Shown in pieces: positions 25,903 through 34,342 of a stretch of DNA of 64,000 nt. The DNA is taken from the NCBI RefSeq assembly GCF_029855125.1, contig NZ_CP123229.1, forward strand, positions 3,578,501 to 3,642,500, written 5' to 3'. Numbering within the stretch: position 1 is the first letter of the stretch; every line of letters begins with the position of its first letter. Made by a program: the position numbers and the translations under genes. This stretch comes from Methylocapsa sp. D3K7 (GTDB taxonomy: Bacteria > Pseudomonadota > Alphaproteobacteria > Rhizobiales > Beijerinckiaceae). Under the pieces are notes generated by a model that ran no database searches, had not been told where the DNA came from, and worked only from the letters and a program-made list of their open reading frames with translations.

Positions 25903-26814
25903 CTATCCCGCGACAGGCGAAGCGCTTTCTGGGATCGGTACGGCGCTGACCGCGACGCAGACATGGAGTCCGGCCGGGTCATTCGGATCGCCGACATAAC
26001 CGCCCGAAATCGGGAGCGCCTGCTCCGCTGTCCGCGTGGCGCCAACGCGGACCAAATTAGCACCGGCAACGAGCCCATTGGTTGGATCGTACTCCATCCA
26101 GCCCGCGCCAGGCAGATAGACGCTGCACCAGGCATGGGTGCTGCCGCCGCCCCGTGTCGTTCCCGAGGTATCGTCGTAAAGATATCCCGTGACGAAACGC
26201 GCAGCAAGACCAAGGCTTCGTAAAGCCTCCATCATGAGCACGGCGAAATCCCGGCATGTGCCCGAGCCGAGCGCGAGTGTCTCCGCCGGTATTTGTGTGC
26301 CTTCCTCGTGGCGGGCCTCATAGCGGAACTCGGCCTTTATCGCATGCGTCATCGCCTCCAGCATCTTGAGCGTTTGAGTGTCGCCGGGACGCGCAACGAA
26401 GCGGCGCGCCCAGGCGTCGACCGTTCCGTTTGGATCGGGCAGCTGGCGCTCTGCGAGGCGTGAGAGATCCGGAATTTCCTCCGCCGCATAGGAAAAGGGA
26501 AACACCTCGGCTGCCGGGTCCAGCGTGCAGGCCGGCAATGCCGGGCCGGCGGGATGATGCGTGAGATCCAGTGTCGAGACGATACTGAGATGCTTCGTCC
26601 GCAATGTCTCTGCCCATTCAAGAAAGCAGATGGAATTGTTGAAGACGTCGTGCGCCCAGCGGATCTTGGCTGGAGAAGGGTCAACTTCGAGGCTTGCCCG
26701 GTGCAGGCGCAGATCATGGCTGTCGTCTGGCCGGATCATCATGCGGTGGCGGGTTAACCCGACTGGGTTGCGGTAGGTATATTCGGTGGTATGGACGATG
26801 CTGATGCGTGCCAT
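25903..26814 (-). CDS. Transglutaminase-like family protein
   Basis: A 303-residue protein with an N-terminal bacterial transglutaminase-like beta domain (from HTTEYTYRNPVGLTRHRMMIRP) and a core papain-like domain. The catalytic triad is readable: Cys187 in GSGTCRDFAVLM, His227 in THAW and Asp243 in YDPTNG. It has no signal peptide, so it is probably a cytoplasmic protease or amidase rather than a crosslinker. The frame extends upstream to 27000, but the conserved N-terminus starts at the ATG at 26814. It diverges from the outer-membrane protein gene. Confidence 0.9.
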   Translation of the reverse strand: MARISIVHTTEYTYRNPVGLTRHRMMIRPDDSHDLRLHRASLEVDPSPAKIRWAHDVFNNSICFLEWAETLRTKHLSIVSTLDLTHHPAGPALPACTLDPAAEVFPFSYAAEEIPDLSRLAERQLPDPNGTVDAWARRFVARPGDTQTLKMLEAMTHAIKAEFRYEARHEEGTQIPAETLALGSGTCRDFAVLMMEALRSLGLAARFVTGYLYDDTSGTTRGGGSTHAWCSVYLPGAGWMEYDPTNGLVAGANLVRVGATRTAEQALPISGGYVGDPNDPAGLHVCVAVSAVPIPESASPVAG

Positions 26815-26930
26815 GCGGGCCCCTTGCGTCGCTTCTGTGGCGCGATCGGACCAGTTGTTTCTGGTCAGGACATATCTTATCATAAAAAAATCATAGGTTC
26901 GCGCGGGGGCCGGGTAGGATATTTTTGCTG

Positions 26931-28025
26931 ATGACCGGTCTTTGCTGCCCTCAATCGACGAAAGCTGGCGGCAAGCCGCGCAAGGATGGCCTCTGGCCAA
27001 GGCTGAGGATCGATACGTCCCGCATGGTTGGTTTCGTCGTTGCGGCGGGCATCGCCATGGTGCTCATCAGTCTGCCATGTCCGCTCGCCGCGCAATCCGC
27101 CGAAAGTGATGCCGAGGATGCGCGCATCGACGCGCTCCTGGCGACGCCGGGCGCCGCTACGCCAGTGCCACAGTCGAATCTGATCGCAACCGCTCCAGGT
27201 TTGGAGCAGCAGGCTCCTACGGCGCAGTTCGGTTTCAATTTCTTGGCGCCATTCACCTACAATTCGAACGCGGAAGAAATAAGAACAGGCGGAACTTCCT
27301 CATTGGAACTTAGCCCCGTGGGGAGCCTCTCCTTTGCCGCGCCGCTGCTCGGCCTGCCGGTGCGGCTGTCGGCCAATGCGGTTGTCGAAAATGATCGATT
27401 CGTCTCGTCACGCGGTGCCAATCTCGACAAGATCGGTGGCTCCTTACGATTTCAGTATGTCGATCCAGACAATGATCAGGGCTTTTCACCCTATGTCGCC
27501 TATGCGTCGAGGTTTGATTTTCTTCCCACGTTTTCAGAGGAAGTGGCGACGCGTCAGGATGTGAATCTTGGCTTCAACAAAAGATTCAATCTTGACGGAA
27601 ATTTCCAGAGTGTCCCCTTTGCGGGCAGCACGGCAGCTTTGACCGTCTGGTCATTCGGATTGACGATATTTGGCCAGCGAAGATTTAGAGACCCAACGCC
27701 CTCATCTTCTGCGCTGTTCTTCGTCCCATCTGTGTCTTACGTCATCTCCGAGCAATGGAACGTCAGCATTGCCGTTGAAGTCATAAGCCGCTGGTTCGAT
27801 TCCAATGCGGGTTTCTCCCGCCGCGATTGGGAAGCGCAACCGATCGCGACGCTCGAATATATCATTCCAACTTCTCTGTTCGGTGCTCCTGAAACAGCGG
27901 ATTTTTTCGGCCGCCCTGCATTGGATTTCCAGACATCTTTCGACAGAAACTGGTCGAACCTGTCGCTCAGAAATTATCATCAATGGACGGCGAGTGCCGT
28001 CATCAAGACTGGCTGGCGCTTTTGA
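26931..28025 (+). CDS. Predicted outer-membrane beta-barrel protein
   Basis: A 364-residue protein with a basic N-region, a hydrophobic signal helix (VGFVVAAGIAMVLISL) and cleavage after PLAAQS. The mature part shows alternating hydrophobic strands rich in aromatic residues and ends in Phe (KTGWRF), the usual C-terminal signature for insertion by the BAM machinery. The frame continues to a TTG at 26925; an ATG at 27024 is a later alternative with little N-region. Family is not recognised. It precedes the RND pump genes by 190 bases on the same strand but is too short to be a TolC-type channel. Confidence 0.7.
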   Translation: MTGLCCPQSTKAGGKPRKDGLWPRLRIDTSRMVGFVVAAGIAMVLISLPCPLAAQSAESDAEDARIDALLATPGAATPVPQSNLIATAPGLEQQAPTAQFGFNFLAPFTYNSNAEEIRTGGTSSLELSPVGSLSFAAPLLGLPVRLSANAVVENDRFVSSRGANLDKIGGSLRFQYVDPDNDQGFSPYVAYASRFDFLPTFSEEVATRQDVNLGFNKRFNLDGNFQSVPFAGSTAALTVWSFGLTIFGQRRFRDPTPSSSALFFVPSVSYVISEQWNVSIAVEVISRWFDSNAGFSRRDWEAQPIATLEYIIPTSLFGAPETADFFGRPALDFQTSFDRNWSNLSLRNYHQWTASAVIKTGWRF

Positions 28026-28215
28026 CCAGCGCCTGCGGCCCATTTGCCGATTGCCAATACGACACATAAGATTCAAAGCCACTCCAGTGGATTCGATGCT
28101 CTTCTCAGGCAGCGCGAACAAAGCTATAAATTGGCGATAGCAAAGGCGGCCGCTGGGTGCGTCACAATTGTTTCCACAATTCCACGAGAAGGACCGCATC
28201 TTGGCCCCGTGCACG

Positions 28216-29307
28216 ATGAAAGCAAAACGCGGCGCCGCCCGCATATTGTTGTTCTTGCCGGCGATCGTCCTTTTGCTTGCTGGTTGCAAGCAGGAGACAA
28301 AGACCGAGGCCCCGCAACCGCGTCCGGTCCGGACAGTGACTGCCGAAAAAAGCGAGATCGGCCAATCGGTGGTGCTCACAGGGCAGATTCAGGCGGAGAA
28401 AGAGGCGGCTCTCGCCTTTCGCATCGGCGGCCGGATCATCGAACGCTCCGGCGGCGTCGGCGATCATGTCGAACCCGATCAGGTGCTGGCGAAACTCGAC
28501 CCTCAAAATGAATTGAACGCCCTGCGCTCGGCGCGCGCGGCTCTCTCCGCGGCGCAAGGGAAACTGGTGCAGGCGCGCAACACGTTCACCCGCCAAGAAA
28601 CGCTTTTAGCCAGGGGTTTTACGACGAAAGTTTTGTTTGACCAGGCACAGCAGGGGCTGCGTACGGCGCAAGCCCAGGTCGATGACGCCAAGGCGCAATT
28701 GGAGATCGCCGAGGATCGCGTGAGCTACACGCAACTCAAGGCGAATGTTGCCGGAACGATCACCGCGCGAGGCGCCGAATCGGGAGAGGTCGTGCAAGCC
28801 GGGCAAATGGTTTTCCAAGTGGCCCGGAGGGAGGGCTGGGACGCGGTCTTTGATGTGCCGGCACAAGTGATACGTGCGGCTCCCCCTGATCCCGATATTA
28901 TCGTCACCCTCACCGACGATCCCACGGTCACGGCGAAGGGGAGGGTGCGTCAGGTCGATCCGCAGGCCGATCCCATCACGCGGACGTTCAAGGTGCGGGT
29001 CAGCGTGAGTGATCCGCCCAGCGCCATGCGGCTTGGTGCGACGGTCACGGGACGCATGGACATGGAGTCCGGCAAGGGCATTTCGATTCCCGCCAGCGCG
29101 CTTACCATGATCGATCGCGAGCCGGCCCTCTGGATCGTCGATCCCGCCAGCTTGACCGTATCGCTGCGCAAAGTGGACGTGTTGCGCTTTGATCCAGGAA
29201 CCGTGGTGATTTCGCAAGGATTGGATGGCGGCGAAATCGTGGTGACGGCTGGCGTACAGGCGCTCCACCCAGGCCAAAAGGTCCGTCTGCTCGGAGCGCC
29301 TTCGTGA
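28216..29307 (+). CDS. RND efflux periplasmic adaptor lipoprotein
   Basis: A 363-residue membrane fusion protein. The N-terminus has a lipobox (LLLLAGC), so the mature protein is anchored by a lipidated Cys in the inner membrane. A barrel-sandwich/lipoyl half (IGGRIIERSGGVGDHVEPDQVL), a coiled-coil hairpin (about 90-160) and the second half (TQLKANVAGTITARGAESGEVVQAGQ) follow, then a beta-barrel domain. It couples the downstream RND permease to an outer-membrane channel. Its stop overlaps the permease GTG start by 4 bases. The frame is open to 28168 but the lipoprotein signal fixes the start. Confidence 0.9.
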   Translation: MKAKRGAARILLFLPAIVLLLAGCKQETKTEAPQPRPVRTVTAEKSEIGQSVVLTGQIQAEKEAALAFRIGGRIIERSGGVGDHVEPDQVLAKLDPQNELNALRSARAALSAAQGKLVQARNTFTRQETLLARGFTTKVLFDQAQQGLRTAQAQVDDAKAQLEIAEDRVSYTQLKANVAGTITARGAESGEVVQAGQMVFQVARREGWDAVFDVPAQVIRAAPPDPDIIVTLTDDPTVTAKGRVRQVDPQADPITRTFKVRVSVSDPPSAMRLGATVTGRMDMESGKGISIPASALTMIDREPALWIVDPASLTVSLRKVDVLRFDPGTVVISQGLDGGEIVVTAGVQALHPGQKVRLLGAPS

Positions 29308-32300
29308 CAGGTCCCAATCTTTCCGTATGGGCGCTGACGCATCGATCCTTTGTCATCTTCGCGATGGTCGCGGTGACCATTGCTGGTCTTGCCTCCTACT
29401 TCCGGCTCGGTCGCAGCGAAGACCCAGCCTTCACCTTCAGAACGATGATCGTGCAAGCCTCCTGGCCCGGTGCGACACTCGACGATACGCTTCAGCAGGT
29501 CACCGAACGGCTCGAACGCAAATTGCAAGAGACCAAGGGGCTCGACTATCTGCGCAGCTATACGAGCCCCGGCATCACCACCATTTTCGTCAATCTCAAA
29601 GGATCGACGAAAGCGTCCGAAGTTCCCGACATCTGGTATCAGGTTCGCAAGAACGTCAGTGACATCCGCCACACACTGCCCAGTGGTGTGGTTGGCCCCG
29701 GATTCAATGACGACTTTGGCGACACCTATGGCTTGATCTATGGCTTCACGGCGGATGGATTTACGCATCGCGAGCTGCGCGACTATGTCGAGGACATCCG
29801 CTCGCGCCTTCTGCAGGTTCCAGACGTGTCGAAGATCGAAATCCTCGGGGTGCAGGACGAGCAGATTTTCGTCGAGTTTTCGACCCAGCAGCTTGCTGGC
29901 CTTGGCATCAACCGGGCGGCTTTGATCGCCGCGCTGCAGGCACAGAACGCGGTCAGCCCCGCGGGCTCGCTGCAGACTGGTAACGAAAAGCTTTTGATCC
30001 GCGTCTCTGGTGCGTTCCGCTCCGAAAATGACATTCTCGATGTGAATTTTCTCTCCAACGGACGGCTGATCCGGCTGCGCGACATCGCCGAAGTGCGCCG
30101 CGCCCTTGCCGATCCGCCGCAGCCGATGTTCCGCGTCAATGGCAAGCCTGCCATCGGTCTCGCCATTGCCATGCGTGACGGCGGCGATATATTGGCGCTC
30201 GGCCGCAATGTAAAAAAGGCGGTGGACGAGAGCGTCGCCGATCTGCCCCTCGGCATCGATGCGACGCTGGTGTCCGATCAGCCAGTCGTCGTCAAAACCG
30301 CCATCGGCGAGTTCATGGAATCGCTCTGGCAGGCGATCGCCATCATCATGGCGGTAAGCGTCGTCAGTCTCGGCATAAGGCCGGGCGCGGTCGTCGCGCT
30401 GTCGATTCCCCTGACGATGGCAATCATTTTCCCGATTATGGAATTGCTTGGCATCGATCTCCAGCGCATTTCGCTCGGCGCCCTCATCATCGCCCTGGGT
30501 CTGCTCGTCGATGACGCAATGACGACGGTCGATGTCATGACGTCCCGCTTGGCTGCGGGCGACAGCAAGGAGGAATCCGCGACCTTCGCCTATAAGACGC
30601 TGGCCTTTCCCATGCTGACCGGCTCGTTCGTCACGGCCGCGGGCTTCGTGCCGATCGGTTTTGCACGGAGCGCGGCGGGGGAATATACGTTCTCGATCTT
30701 TGCTGTTGTCTCGCTCGCACTCATCGTCTCCTGGTTTGTCGCTGTTCTGTTTGCGCCCTTGTTGGGCGTCTGGCTTCTCAAGAAACCGGAGACAAAGGAG
30801 CCCGCGCAACAAAGTGTGATCTTGCGCATGTTCCGGTCGATCCTCGTCGGCGCGATGCGGATGCGCTGGCTCACCATCGCGTTGACACTGGCCTGTTTCG
30901 CGGCCTCTCTCCTGGCGCTGCCCTATGTGCCACGGCAATTTTTTCCGGCATCCGACCGGCCGGAACTTGTCGTCGATCTGACGTTGCCGCAAAACGCCTC
31001 GATCTACGCCAGCGATCAGGCGGCGGCGAAACTCGACGCCATCCTTAAGGACGATCCGGACGTTGCGAGCTGGAGCACCTATGTCGGGCGCGGAGCCATC
31101 CGCTTTTATCTTCCGCTCAATGTGCAATTGGCCAATGATTTTTTCTCGCAAGCCGTCGTCATCGCCAAGAACATCGCGGCGCGGGAGCGGCTCCATGCGC
31201 GGCTTGAAAAAACACTTGCGGAGCAACTGCCGAGCGTCGTCGCCCGCGTTTCACCGTTGGAGCTTGGGCCGCCCGTCGGCTGGCCGGTGCAATACAGAGT
31301 CAGCGGGCCCGACCTTGCGGAGGTGCGCGCGATTGCTTTGCGGCTTGGGCAAGTCATGGGTACGGACTCAAATGTCCGGCTGGTCAATTTCGATTGGATA
31401 GAGCCGGCCCGTAAAGTGCGCATCCAAATCGATCAGGATCAAGCCCGGCTTTTGGGCCTGAGTTCGCAGGCCCTCGCCGAAGTGTTGAACACTGTGATGA
31501 CCGGGACGCCGGTCACCCAGGTTCGCGACAACATCTATCTCGTCAACGTCGTCACCCGCGCGCAGGATGAGCAGCGTGTGTCGCTCTCGACCTTGCGCGC
31601 CCTGCAGCTGCCTCTGCCGAATGGACGCACGGTGCCGCTGAGCCAAGTCGCAAGCTTCGATTTCGAGCAAGAATTTCCGCTGATCTGGCGGCGCCAGCGC
31701 GTGCCGACCTTGACGGTGCAAGCCGATATCGCCTCTGGTGCAACCCCAGAAGCGGCGGTTCGGTCCCTCGCTCCGGCTGTCGAAAAGCTCAATGCAGGCC
31801 TGCCGAAAGGCTATCACATCGAGGTTGGCGGGACTGTCGAGGAAAGTGCGCAATCGCAAGCCTCGGTCTTCGCCAAGGTGCCCTTGATGCTGTTCCTCAT
31901 GCTCCTGTTCCTTATGGCGCAGTTGCACAGTTTCAGCCGCTTGGCTTTGGTCTTGTGCATTGTGCCGATGGGTCTCATCGGGATCGTCACGGCGCTGCTC
32001 ATTTTCGGGCGGCCGCTCGGTTTCGTCGCGATCCTCGGCATTCTGGCGCTGATGGGGATGATCGCCCGCAACGCGGTGATCCTCATCGAGCAGATCGAGA
32101 CCGAGCGGGCGGAAGGGCAGGGGCCTTGGGACGCGGTGGTGCTTGGCACCTTATCGCGATTCCGGCCGATCATGCTGACGGCGATTTCAACGGTGCTCGG
32201 ATTTATTCCGATCGCTCCGACCGTATTCTGGGGGCCGATGGCTTTTGCGATCATGGGCGGCCTCTTCGTCGCGACCATGCTGACGCTGATCGTCCTGCCC

Positions 32301-32363
32301 GCGCTCTATGTCGCTTGGTTCCGCGTTAAGGAGCCTTTGGCCGAAGGCACAGCTCCTCGTTGA
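29304..32363 (+). CDS. RND efflux transporter permease (HAE1/AcrB type)
   Basis: A 1019-residue inner-membrane proton/substrate antiporter: TM1 near residue 15-30, two large periplasmic loops and two six-helix halves. The TM4 proton-relay aspartates are kept as Asp403-Asp404 in GLLVDDAMT. The second half contains GMIARNAVILIEQ. The GTG start overlaps the adaptor stop. No outer-membrane TolC-like gene is adjacent. The last 56 codons are repeated in a remnant at 32742-32907. The substrate is unknown; hydrophobic toxic compounds are the family norm. Confidence 0.93.
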   Translation: MTGPNLSVWALTHRSFVIFAMVAVTIAGLASYFRLGRSEDPAFTFRTMIVQASWPGATLDDTLQQVTERLERKLQETKGLDYLRSYTSPGITTIFVNLKGSTKASEVPDIWYQVRKNVSDIRHTLPSGVVGPGFNDDFGDTYGLIYGFTADGFTHRELRDYVEDIRSRLLQVPDVSKIEILGVQDEQIFVEFSTQQLAGLGINRAALIAALQAQNAVSPAGSLQTGNEKLLIRVSGAFRSENDILDVNFLSNGRLIRLRDIAEVRRALADPPQPMFRVNGKPAIGLAIAMRDGGDILALGRNVKKAVDESVADLPLGIDATLVSDQPVVVKTAIGEFMESLWQAIAIIMAVSVVSLGIRPGAVVALSIPLTMAIIFPIMELLGIDLQRISLGALIIALGLLVDDAMTTVDVMTSRLAAGDSKEESATFAYKTLAFPMLTGSFVTAAGFVPIGFARSAAGEYTFSIFAVVSLALIVSWFVAVLFAPLLGVWLLKKPETKEPAQQSVILRMFRSILVGAMRMRWLTIALTLACFAASLLALPYVPRQFFPASDRPELVVDLTLPQNASIYASDQAAAKLDAILKDDPDVASWSTYVGRGAIRFYLPLNVQLANDFFSQAVVIAKNIAARERLHARLEKTLAEQLPSVVARVSPLELGPPVGWPVQYRVSGPDLAEVRAIALRLGQVMGTDSNVRLVNFDWIEPARKVRIQIDQDQARLLGLSSQALAEVLNTVMTGTPVTQVRDNIYLVNVVTRAQDEQRVSLSTLRALQLPLPNGRTVPLSQVASFDFEQEFPLIWRRQRVPTLTVQADIASGATPEAAVRSLAPAVEKLNAGLPKGYHIEVGGTVEESAQSQASVFAKVPLMLFLMLLFLMAQLHSFSRLALVLCIVPMGLIGIVTALLIFGRPLGFVAILGILALMGMIARNAVILIEQIETERAEGQGPWDAVVLGTLSRFRPIMLTAISTVLGFIPIAPTVFWGPMAFAIMGGLFVATMLTLIVLPALYVAWFRVKEPLAEGTAPR

Positions 32364-32418
32364 CAAATTAAAATGTTCGCCCCACCATGGCAGCAATAAG
32401 ATACATAGGGAGAGACCA

Positions 32419-32640
32419 GTGAAATTCCTCAGCGTATTATTTTTTGGTGCTGCTATCGTTTTTGCACCATGCGCGGCCTCCGCGGCAAGCCACAAATCCC
32501 ATCACTCCTCGCGGCATAATCATTCCATGCACCATGGTACCTCGGGCTGGCATCACCATCACCACCACCACCATGGAAGCCATCGCGTGGGTCACCATGG
32601 CGCCAGTCCGAGGAGTCCGGAAGGCTCTGGTAGCCATTGA
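32419..32640 (+). CDS. Small exported histidine-rich protein
   Basis: A 73-residue protein. It has a signal peptide (KFLSVLFFGAAIVFAPCAASA) and a mature part of about 50 residues of which roughly 20 are His, including an eight-His run. The sequence also has HKSHHSSRHNHSMHHG and ends GSGSH. It starts with GTG after GGGAGA. The His density implies binding of Ni, Cu, Zn or Co in the periplasm. It lies 55 bases after the RND permease and before a remnant of a second RND gene, so it may have been part of a metal or stress module. Function is inferred from composition only. Confidence 0.65.
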   Translation: MKFLSVLFFGAAIVFAPCAASAASHKSHHSSRHNHSMHHGTSGWHHHHHHHHGSHRVGHHGASPRSPEGSGSH

Positions 32641-32741
32641 GGGCATTACGGTCAGGTCCTCAATAAGCATCGGCCCCTCGACATTTTCTCTGGCAGCTGC
32701 TTGGCGTGAAGACGTCAAGGGCGAGACGGATTGTCTTCCGC

Positions 32742-32907
32742 GCTCGGATCCATTCCGATCGCGCCGACGGTGTTCTGGGGGCCGATGGCTTTTGCGATCA
32801 TGGGAGGCCTGTTCGTAGCGACGATGCTGACGCTGATCGTCCTCCCCGCGCTCGATGTCGCTTGGTTCCGCATCAAGGAGCCGGCGCGGGAGCAGGCGGC
32901 GGCATGA
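32742..32907 (+). pseudogene. 3' remnant of a second RND permease gene
   Basis: About 165 bases align with the end of the RND permease at 32195-32363, encoding IPIAPTVFWGPMAFAIMGG and the following helix, and finishing with its own stop (TGA at 32905). Differences between the copies fall mainly at third codon positions, so the fragment comes from a paralogue that was once under coding selection, not from a fresh duplication. The rest of that gene is absent. The 101 bases before it show no RND similarity. Confidence 0.8.
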
Positions 32908-33048
32908 GTAGGGGCGGCTTCGCACCGGTCATTTGTGGATAATTCAAGATTTGCGACATACAATCGGGAACCTGCAGCATAACGGACTTCAGCGAATGTA
33001 TTGCAGAAGTGCTACAAACTGAGTTTATTTAAAGCGGCCTCAACGGCA

Positions 33049-34095
33049 ATGAACGAAATTACCATCACACGATTCCATCCCCGCAAAGCTTACCCTAAGG
33101 ACTGGCTACAGTATCATATTTTTAGGAAGGAGCGCCACGAAGAGGCTGAGCCAGATCGTTCGTTGTTGCCGGATTCTGAGATCGAAGAGACAAAAAAGAA
33201 GGAGCATCCCTTCGGGGACATTTATGAGTGGGTGGCACGCGGCGATGGCGTGATCATCGCCAATGCTGTGACGTTCATCCAAAGACCCTATACACCGGGC
33301 TACACCGAACGGGCTAAATACTTGGGCTTCTATTGTGAGGTCCTGTCGGGCTGGCGACGACAGGGCATTGGCAAGCAAATGCTCGGGAAAATTTATGAAC
33401 TGATGTGCGCCCACGGCAAAGCGCTATTGACGGTCAGTTCCGACGAAATGGATGGACATGGGTTCCTCAAGCATATAGGCGCGTCGGAACGGAGTACGTC
33501 GATACAAAGTCGCGTCGCATTGGATCAGGTTGCGTGGGACTCTATCCTTGATTGGGAAAATGTTGCTCTGAAGGCCTGCCCGGGAGGAAGATTCGTCACC
33601 TTCGCTAGCAGGATTCCGGAAGATCAATTGGCATCCTTCTTACCTATCGTTGGCAATTTGATGGAAGACATGCCATTAGATGAATTGGATCATCCCCCAA
33701 TTGTACTGACTGTAGAGGAGTACCATGAGTGGTACCACCAGCTTAATAGGTTAGGCGGAGCCAATCCTTTTATCTTTTTGTGTGATATCGATGGTTCGAT
33801 CTGCGGCGCAACCGCGACCGATTGGCCCTCCCGATCAGAGAGTGAGGCAATGAGCTACATGACGGCGGTGAGGAAAGATTTGCGGGGGCGTGGCATCGCT
33901 AAAGGGTTGAAGGCAGCTATGTTGCGTCACCTCAAACAATGCCATCCGACAATCACCCACGTCGGCACGTTCAACGCCAGGTCCAATCATGCGATGCTTC
34001 AGATCAACCGAGCACTTGGCTTTGCCGCCGTTCGCGATTTGGGCACCTACCAGATCAGTATTGATAAAATTGGCTCGTACCTGAATGCCCGTTAA
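33049..34095 (+). CDS. Tandem-domain GNAT N-acetyltransferase
   Basis: A 348-residue protein with two GNAT folds. The first acetyl-CoA motif is SGWRRQGIGKQML (near residues 101-113); the second is VRKDLRGRGIAKGLKAAML near residue 275. The middle segment is acidic and aromatic. Such double-GNAT proteins include antibiotic acetyltransferases and enzymes acting on amino sugars, but the substrate is unknown here. The ATG at 33049 is used; the frame is open to a TTG at 33001. The gene looks AT-richer than its neighbours by eye, which may indicate recent acquisition. Confidence 0.82.
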   Translation: MNEITITRFHPRKAYPKDWLQYHIFRKERHEEAEPDRSLLPDSEIEETKKKEHPFGDIYEWVARGDGVIIANAVTFIQRPYTPGYTERAKYLGFYCEVLSGWRRQGIGKQMLGKIYELMCAHGKALLTVSSDEMDGHGFLKHIGASERSTSIQSRVALDQVAWDSILDWENVALKACPGGRFVTFASRIPEDQLASFLPIVGNLMEDMPLDELDHPPIVLTVEEYHEWYHQLNRLGGANPFIFLCDIDGSICGATATDWPSRSESEAMSYMTAVRKDLRGRGIAKGLKAAMLRHLKQCHPTITHVGTFNARSNHAMLQINRALGFAAVRDLGTYQISIDKIGSYLNAR

Positions 34096-34342
34096 CATCT
34101 TATCTGCGGACCGTTCTCGTTATTTGGTGCGAGGTGACTCATGGGCAAGCCTCGAGTAATCGTTTTGTTGGACAGCCTCGCTGCGCGCCATCCAGCCGCC
34201 AAAAATACCAAATTTCCGCGCTATCCCACTCAATCGTAGTGCGCGAGATGGACGCGTCCTTGTAAGGTTTTCTGGCCCAATCGGACAAAAATGTTTCACG
34301 TGAAACGTTTTGGTACGATTTCTCCTTCCAATCGGACAAGAT
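34096..34342. other. Convergent intergenic region carrying the parS-like site
   Basis: The gap lies between the 3' ends of the GNAT gene and the GntP permease gene, so it holds no obvious promoter. Besides the parS-like palindrome it has a 12-base direct repeat CCAATCGGACAA, at 34278-34289 and 34329-34340, flanking the palindrome. No protein is called here. Confidence 0.5.
34292..34307. promoter_or_regulatory. parS: parS-like centromere site (ParB binding)
   Basis: The 16-mer TGTTTCACGTGAAACG differs from the consensus parS palindrome TGTTTCACGTGAAACA at one terminal base. ParB binds this motif and spreads to nucleate the segregation complex, usually within a few tens of kilobases of the replication origin. 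It lies in a convergent intergenic gap, where parS sites are often tolerated. No parA, parB or gidAB genes are in the window, so the origin distance is unknown. Confidence 0.7.

Noticed and set aside
28950..31226. 758-residue minus-strand open frame
   Set aside because: It is the antisense of the RND permease and adaptor genes; it is rich in Arg, His and Asp and has no family features, as expected of a high-GC shadow.
32539..32582. Eight-His run as a possible vector or tag artefact
   Set aside because: It lies in a natural frame with a signal peptide and further irregular His residues, and the flanks are genomic. Nothing resembles a cloning vector.
34139..34339. 66-residue minus-strand frame covering the parS-like site
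   Set aside because: The NVSRETF peptide arises from the parS palindrome itself; there is no ribosome-binding site or family likeness.
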